NCBI GenBank assembly: GCA_039090855.1
Contig: CM076997.1
Coordinates: forward strand, 161,478,709-161,542,708
Direction of reading: 5' to 3'
Source of the DNA: Macrothele yani
Taxonomy: Eukaryota; Arthropoda; Arachnida; Araneae; Macrothelidae
DNA: 64,000 nucleotides
Below the pieces are notes generated by a model. The model was not told where the DNA came from and did no database searches. It saw only the letters and a program-made list of their open reading frames with translations. A program made the translations under genes and the position numbers. The first letter of the stretch is position 1. Every line of letters starts with the position of its first letter. Positions 57,616 to 64,000 of this stretch are shown piece after piece.

Positions 57616-58166
57616 GACTAAACGTTTAACTCAGGAATTTTGTATCATCACTATCGGCTCCATTTCAAGACGCATTGCCGTTCCAAACCTACTTTCCATT
57701 AGCAATCGCTTTATTGAAATACTTTTAGGAAATGCAGAACTATCCTTTTTACATACCAAAGCTAAAGCTGTGTTTTGTTTCTTTTTCTTCGCTAGAGTTC
57801 CAACGACTGAAAGTAGTCAATGCAGTGAAGAAAGTGGTTTCAAATAACACGCCTGGAAGAGACCTTTATTCATTTTAGCTAGATTCCTGTGTTTCGAGCA
57901 TTCTGAAAATAAACGGGAGAAAATAAGTTAACGTTCCGAAAAACTTCTTATGTATGTATCTTAAGTACACCAGCACCTGATTTAGTGAAACTCCTAAGTA
58001 CCCAAGTGAATCTATAATGTAATTGCGCAGTAAGTCACGTTGTAATGTTTTTTCTGCTACGTACAGGGGAAGTTCACAAAATTTTAGAACGTTTCGGATA
58101 AGAAATTACATAAAATATTAATAAAAGAAGTTACAAGGATTAAAGCTGGAAACAACGTGTTAGATA

Positions 58167-58488
58167 TGTTTAATATATATCAAATACGTGGAGATCATGT
58201 AAATGGACGATGTAATCACTCTTTCCACATTATTTTTTAAACAACGCATAGCGACTGAAAAATTGTATTCCGGCACTGCTGGGATCGAACCCCAGAACTC
58301 TCGATAACTAGTCGAGTGCGTTCGAATTTACGCTACAGCGATTGTTGGCGCTGTAGCGTAAATTCGAACGCACTCGACTAGTTATCGAGAGTTCTGGGGT
58401 TCGATCCCAGCAGTGCCGGAATACAATTTTTCAGTCGCTATGCGTTGTTTAAAAAATAACGTGGAAAGAGTGATTACATCGTCCATTT
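58167..58488. mobile_element. palindromic SINE (family C) with Thr-tRNA-like arms
   Basis: The 12-bp direct repeat acgtgttagata lies at 58155-58166 and 58489-58500. Between them two arms of ~135-140 nt (about 58199-58335 and 58345-58488) are almost perfect inverted copies around the spacer attgttgg. The right arm, read forward, folds as a tRNA: acceptor ggcgctg/cagtgcc fully paired, D stem gcgt/acgc, anticodon stem ctcga/tcgag with loop ctagtta (anticodon AGT, Thr), T stem ctggg/cccag. The T loop is shifted by one base and the A box is poor. The body beyond it is ggaatacaatttttcagtcg…gattacatcgtcc. Confidence 0.8.
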
Positions 58489-58509
58489 ACGTGTTAGATA
58501 AACAGGAAA

Positions 58510-59460
58510 GAAACATCTGCTTCAGCTAAATATCGTCCGCTAGGAAAATGGAGCACGGAAATAAGCTATGGATATAATGTCACATTTTTCCTCTTTATAA
58601 AGAGAAACGTTCGTATTTTGTAATCATAAATGCAGTTAAAATCGTGGAATTAGCATTTCTAAATGTAAAATAACTAGTATTATTAATAATAGAGCGATAA
58701 ATAGTCAAGCATTGCTTTTAACAGGAAAATCAACACCAAACGAATATCCGAAGACGGTTCATACTTTTAGGACTATTTCAGTAGCAAGAAGATTTGAATC
58801 GAGAAAAAAAACGTTATGTTCGCGGCCTAGGCGCGTGGCTAAGCACAGAGCACGGTGTAGACTTCTTTATGAAAATCAATTAGCCGGAGACAGACGAAAA
58901 TTTGTTGTGACCGTTGATGAAACATGGATTTGCCTAAAACGTCTGTGCCAAAAAAAGGTGCATTTACTATCGCACAAGAAAAGAATAAAGCTTACAAACT
59001 TGGTAACAAGAGTCCTGGGAAAGTTTCAGTGAATGATTTATGATTACTGATGTTTCCTCGTACTACGGGAAATTAAAGTTAAGGAAAGTTGAAAAGAATG
59101 TTAAATTCAATTCTACATATTACCAAAATAATGTTTTAACTCCTATATTTACAGAGGAAATGCCATTCCTTTATCTACACATCCTTCAAAGAGTGGAACT
59201 CCATCAGGATTACTAGTCATACATCGAAATCTACAACTCTATGTTTTGAAAAAATGACCAAAAGTATCAAAGAGAATTTTGGTCATATTCCTTAAAAGTC
59301 CCATGGTGTGTCACCAATGGACTATTGTGCCTTCGGACTCTTAAAAAGAGCGTTTTTTATCCGCAAACCTCAAACAAACATTGGACTGTGGAAAGCAGTG
59401 GAAGAGGAGTGGAATAAAATACCACTTCCAATTTTAAGAAACGCTCTATTATCTTGAAAT
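58510..59460 (+). pseudogene. mariner/Tc1-superfamily transposase relic, partner of the 5.6-6.7 kb copy
   Basis: From ATG 58712: MLLTGKSTPNEYPKTVHTFR, a short helix-turn-helix remnant, then RARCRLLYENQLAGDRRKFVVTVDETWICLK, where VDE carries the first catalytic Asp intact. Frameshifts follow. The C-terminal third is readable near 59280-59450 as a motif equivalent to SPxxSPMDYCAFGLLK (third catalytic acid) and EEEWNKIPLPILRNALLSWKC. It matches the minus-strand copy at 5580-6670, but the internal helix-turn-helix that is open there is deleted here. Confidence 0.75.
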
Positions 59461-59594
59461 GCAGGTGTGGGTGCATAATCAGGAGAAAGGGCTAGCAGGT
59501 AGAAAATTTAAGAAATAAATTATTTTATTGCATACATTAATCATATTGCTAGAAAATCGTTCTAAAAATGCGTGAGCATCCTCGGTACAGCATA

Positions 59595-60837
59595 AGCACA
59601 CCAGACAAAAATTAGTAACCCTCTCAGGACTTACCTCTTGCCTCGATAACAGCAATAATTTGGTATGGTAGAGACTCCGCGAGATTGTGGATGTATTGAA
59701 CATCAATTTGCATCCACTCGTGCGTCAATTGGTCCCCAAAATCCGCTAGAGGACGTGAGTGTCTATCCCGGCGTTTCACCTTCTGTTCCAAATGATCCCA
59801 CAGATTTTCAATAGGATTTCAATCTGGGGATTTAGTGTCCAGTCGAGGTGAAACAGTGTTGTTGATTGTTCGCCGTGCCGCTTAGACAGCTTTTGTCTGT
59901 GCACACGGCAATTGTCGTCTTAGAAGACAGGCGTGGTAATGTGATGCTGCTCCTGGAGATGTAGGGCAAAGGGCAAGTTGTTGTCATTCAGAATGCGGAG
60001 GTACGTATGCTGGTCCAAATTCGTCGTCACTGCAATGAGAGGGCTAATTTCGTGGTACGAAAAACATCCCCGAAAGATCAGAGAACCCCCTCCAGCTTGA
60101 ATAACACTTTTGACACAATCAGGATTAAAGGCTTCATTGGGCCTGCGATGCACTTGTCGCCTCCCATCATTGGAGTACAAACAAAAACGAGACTCATCAG
60201 ACCAAATTACCCATTTCCAATCGCTCACAGTAAAGTGTAGATGCATCTGAGCCCATTGATAATGTCCGAGTTTGTGACTTGTTGTTAAAAAAGGCCTCTT
60301 ACGTGGTACTCTGCTCCAGATGTCCATCGCATAGAGTTTTCTTCGCAATGTCCTTTCGGGAATTGTTGGAGTGGTATTTCATTGACTGATTGGAGCAATT
60401 GTTGCGTGGTTTGAAACCGCTTTGCAGTTACTAGGCCCGAAACATGGCGGCAATCCTTGTTGTTGAGAATCGTTTTCTGGCAATAGTTACGTCGCCGATT
60501 TTCAGTTGACTGCGAACTACACCACTGTTTGTAGACCTGCTGGACAGTACGCTTCGACACACCAGCGAATTGGATGAATTCATTCACTTTGTGTCCATGA
60601 GCACTGCCAAACACGATGACTCCTTTCTGCCACTCAGTATCGTTCGTCTTACGACCCGTATTGCAGACTAAATTCAACAGACACGTTACTCTTCACCACT
60701 GCACGAGACAGAAACGATCCTGCAGACCACGTCAGTGCTATTTATCTCCCAACAATGTTATTATGGCGCCCTCCTTGCAACGGGTAACTTCCTACTGTTA
60801 TTTCTGTTAGAGGTGACTAATTTTTGTCCGCTGTGCT
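59595..60837 (-). mobile_element. Tc1-like element with TIRs and degenerate transposase
   Basis: Left end agcacaccagacaaaaatta and the reverse of the right end, agcacagcggacaaaaatta, match at 17 of 20. The length is 1243 bp. TA is visible only on the left. Minus-strand coding from about 60656 (start codon ATG changed to ACG): GRKTNDTEWQKGVIVFGSAHG, VYKQWCSSQSTENRRR (helix-turn-helix and linker), FTVSDWKWVIWSDESRFCLYSNDGRRQV (first Asp), GGGSLIFRGCFSY, a stop at the second motif (…TPVF-stop followed by DDNCRVH), then in another frame NPIENLWDHLEQKV (third Glu) and SLPYQIIAVIEARGKS with a stop at 59624-59626. Inactive. Confidence 0.88.
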
Positions 60838-62024
60838 GGTTTAGAAGAAAAGAGTCTTGCACTGATCGAATATTCCGTTCCTTCTTAAGAAACATTTAAT
60901 CAGATTACAGAGAAAACTGATTCATTATGGTAATCTACAACTGTCACTTTACTTAATATCTGAAATTTACCCGCGTTGTTCTTGAAATCAATGTCGTAAC
61001 CAGAAGGACCCCCACGCCCACCCCATTTTAAGTTGTTTTTTCTGTTCACTGTACAGCAAACGCCACTTATTAAATTTTCGATGGAGACATGTTGAAAATG
61101 TATACTCACAAGAGCTTCGAAATTATGAAATGCTAGATCCAGTGAAATAACGCATAAATTTAACTCTAGCACAACTTGCAGATAAACAATTTCATGTATA
61201 AATTTCTTTTCACATATTTAATACACTGCGGAAAAAATCGCTATATTTTTTAGCTTGAGGTCTTTCCGCGCAGCCTACGGAATAAGAAAAGTGTGCTTTC
61301 GAGGGTTCTATTTTCCGATGGAAAAGTGCTATCTGCAGAGGAGTATCAAAAGGGACATCCATAAATTTCACCTATTCTGAGTGTCCTAGTGTCACCAACC
61401 ATAAATTTGTATTTCCAGGTCAACAAAAAATATAAAAAAAAAAAAAAAAAATGGGGGAGAAGGACTTTGTCAAAGAACTGGAGAAGTGTGTTTGTGATAT
61501 GTGTGTGTTTTTGACTTCAGAATTAATCCAAAGCGCGCGCTTTCATATCTCTTAAAATTAAAAATTAAACATAATTTTGTGTGATTTTTGACAACGGACT
61601 TTCCGGTGCTATTTGGAAGGCTGATAAGGATTCTTGATACACCTTTTCTTTAACAATATTAGCAATAAATTCGCCACCCATAACTTGGCAACCTTTTGGT
61701 TAGCATATCGAATGAAATCTTCATGTTTTTTACCAAAGTAACAAAACAAGTTTAGTGTGTACTGAGGAGCTAAAGAAAAAATTATCAATCAATTTGCATG
61801 GTAAGACAATGGAAATACAATGTAATATATCACTGTAAAGAGAAAAACTGACACAAATATTTACAAAATATTTTTATATAAGTTTCACATAACATCTTAC
61901 CAGACTCACAGGTGTTCAACCGGTGATAGTTTGAATTTCCATCGCATAGGCAAACAACAGCAGTTTTTAACTCACAGACAGATTATAATACAGGATGTCA
62001 TAAAAAGATGTAACCAAATTTAAA
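60838..62024. other. non-coding stretch with a poly-A tract
   Basis: Poly-A at about 61434-61451, otherwise nothing recognised. The word tacactgcggaaaaaatcgc at 61220 resembles a Tc1/mariner terminus, but no partner was found. Confidence 0.4.
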
Positions 62025-64000
62025 CTAAGCCATGAAATAAAAATTCCATGATTTATATTGTCAAAATGACTATTTACACGTAGCACTAAGATATGAAATA
62101 AAAATTCCATGATTCATATTGTCAAAATGACTATTTACACGTAGCACTAAGCCATGAAATAAAAATTCCATGATTCATATTCACAAAATGACTATTTACA
62201 CGTGGCACTAAGCCATGAAATAAAAATTGCATGATTCATATTGTCAAAATAACTATTTACACGTGGCACTAAGCCATGAAATAAAAATTCCATGATTCAT
62301 ATTGTCAAAATGACTATTTACACGTGGCACTAAGCCATGAAATAAAAATTCCATGATTCATATTGTCAAAATGACTATTTACACGTGGCACTAAGCCATG
62401 AAATAAACATTCCATGATTCATATTGTCAAAATGACTATTTACACGTAGCGCTAAGCCATGAAATAAAATTTCCATGATTCATATTCACAAAATGACTAT
62501 TTACACGTGGCACTAAGCCATGAAGTAAAAATTCCATGATTCATATTCACAAAATGACTATTTACACGTGGCACTAAGCCATGAAATGAAAATTCCATGA
62601 TTCATATTGTCAAAATGACTATTTACACGTGGCACTAAGACATGAAATAAAAATTCCATGATTCATATTCACAAAATGACTATTTACACGTGACACTAAG
62701 TCATGAAATAAAAATTCCATGATTCATATTGTCAAAATGACTATTTACACGTGGCACTAAGCCATGAAATAAAAAATCCATGATTCATATTGTCAAAATG
62801 ACTATTTACACGTAGCACTAAGCCATGAAATGAAAATTCCATGATTCATATTGTCAAAATGATTATTTACACGTAGCACTAAGCCATGAAATAAAAATTC
62901 CATGATTCATATTCACAAAATGACTATTTACACGTGGCACTAATCCATGAAATAATAAATCCATGATTCATATTGTCAAAATGACTATTTACGCGTGGCA
63001 CTAACCCATGAAATAAAAATTCCATGATTCATATTGTCAAAATGACTATTTACACGTAGCACTAAGCCATGAAATAAAAATTCCATGATTCATATTGTCA
63101 AAATGACTATTTACACGTGGCACTAAGCCATGAAATAAAAATTCCATGATTCATATTGTCAAAATGACTATTTACACGTGGCACTAAGCCATGAAATAAA
63201 AATTCCATGATTCATATTCACAAAATGACTATTTACACGTGGCACTAAGCCATGAAATGAAAATTCCATGATTCATATTGTCAAAATGACTATTTACACG
63301 TGGCACTAAGCCATGAAATAAAAATTCTATGATTCATATTCAAAAAAATGACTATTTACACGTGGCACTAAGCCATGAAATGAAAATTCCATGATTCATA
63401 TTCAAAAAATGACTATTTACACGTAGCACTAAGCCATGAAATAAAAATTCCATGATTCATATTGTCAAAATGACTATTTACACGTAGCACTAAGCCATGA
63501 AATAAAAATTCCATGATTCATATTTTCAAAATGAATATTTACACGTGGCACTAAGCCATGAAATAAAAATTCCATGATTCATATTGTCAAAATGATTATT
63601 TACACGTGGCACTAAGCCATGAAATAAAAATTCCATGATTCATATTCACAAAATGACTATTTACACGTGGCACTAAGCCATGAAATAAAACTTCCATGAT
63701 TCATATTGCCAAAATGACTATTTACACGTGGCACTAAGCCATAAAATGAAAATTCCACGATTCATATTTAAAAAATGACTATTTACACGTGACACTAAGC
63801 CATGAAATAAAAATTCCATGATTCATATTTAAAAAATGACTATTTACACGTGACACTAAGCCATGAAATGAAAATTACATGATTCATATTCACAAAATGA
63901 CTATTTACACGTCTCACTAAGCCATGAAATAAAAATTCCATGATTCATATTGCCAAACTGACTATTTATACGTATCACTAAACCATGAAATAAAAATTCT
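62025..64000. repeat. 61-bp satellite, about 32 copies, running off the window
   Basis: The unit contains gccatgaaataaaaattcca, tgattcatattgtcaaaatg and actatttacacgtggcacta, in head-to-tail order at exactly 61 bp. Two interspersed variants differ at gtcaaaatg versus cacaaaatg, and a minor one has aaaaaaatg. Divergence is low in the centre and somewhat higher at both visible edges. Highly AT-rich; no coding potential. Confidence 0.97.

Noticed and set aside
58346..58417. Functional tRNA-Thr(AGT) gene
   Set aside because: Acceptor, D, anticodon and T stems pair, but the T loop is out of register and the A box is degenerate. The unit is one arm of a mobile palindrome with a target duplication.
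62025..64000. CRISPR-like array
   Set aside because: Units are contiguous 61-bp repeats with no unique spacers, in a eukaryotic sequence.

Overview
The window looks like arthropod nuclear DNA, not prokaryotic or organellar. Coding density is very low. The only recognisable host-gene sequence is a short phase 1-1 exon of a Dscam-type immunoglobulin cell-adhesion gene (22701-22853, + strand). tRNA-derived SINEs, Penelope-like retroelements, microsatellites and satellites are abundant, and Tc1/mariner transposons occur about every 3 kb. I cannot fix the class. An arthropod is favoured by the Dscam exon and the transposon mix; an insect, chelicerate or myriapod are all possible.

Layout. 0-9 kb: Tc1/mariner relics, the first with a SINE inside its right end. 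10.5-12.2 kb: a diverged higher-order tandem array with a CTCF-like word (cgccccctggtgg type) every ~155 bp. 12.7-15.0 kb: a DNA transposon with ~380-bp inverted repeats around a broken ORF of an unnamed family, with an inverted SINE dimer in one arm. 16-19 kb: diverged repeats, SINEs and a Tc1 fragment. 21.9-23.4 kb: a pogo/Tigger-like relic, the Dscam-type exon, then two oppositely oriented SINEs. 25.5-36.9 kb: five terminal-inverted-repeat (TIR) bounded Tc1/mariner copies, plus a candidate exon at 30222-30467 on the minus strand. 37.4-40.4 kb: a Penelope-like element, a head-to-head SINE dimer and a TIR element with an internal duplication. 41.5-46.3 kb: three Tc1 relics. 46.45-47.65 kb: a 99-bp minisatellite. 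49.1-52.5 kb: an old Tc1 whose 3' coding end has become a tandem array and which is split by a younger Tc1. 52.7-60.8 kb: a second Penelope-like fragment, SINE inverted dimers and three more Tc1/mariner copies. 62.0-64.0 kb: a 61-bp satellite running off the window.

The sequence is best read as intron or intergenic DNA of a large repeat-rich genome, with the Dscam-type exon embedded in it. Every transposase seen carries stops, frameshifts or lost catalytic residues, so nothing here looks autonomous. I did not find a clear new functional system. The strongest candidates for something undescribed are the CTCF-like periodic array, the long-TIR element with the unnamed ORF, the repeated inverted-dimer SINEs, and the satellite born from a Tc1 coding end.
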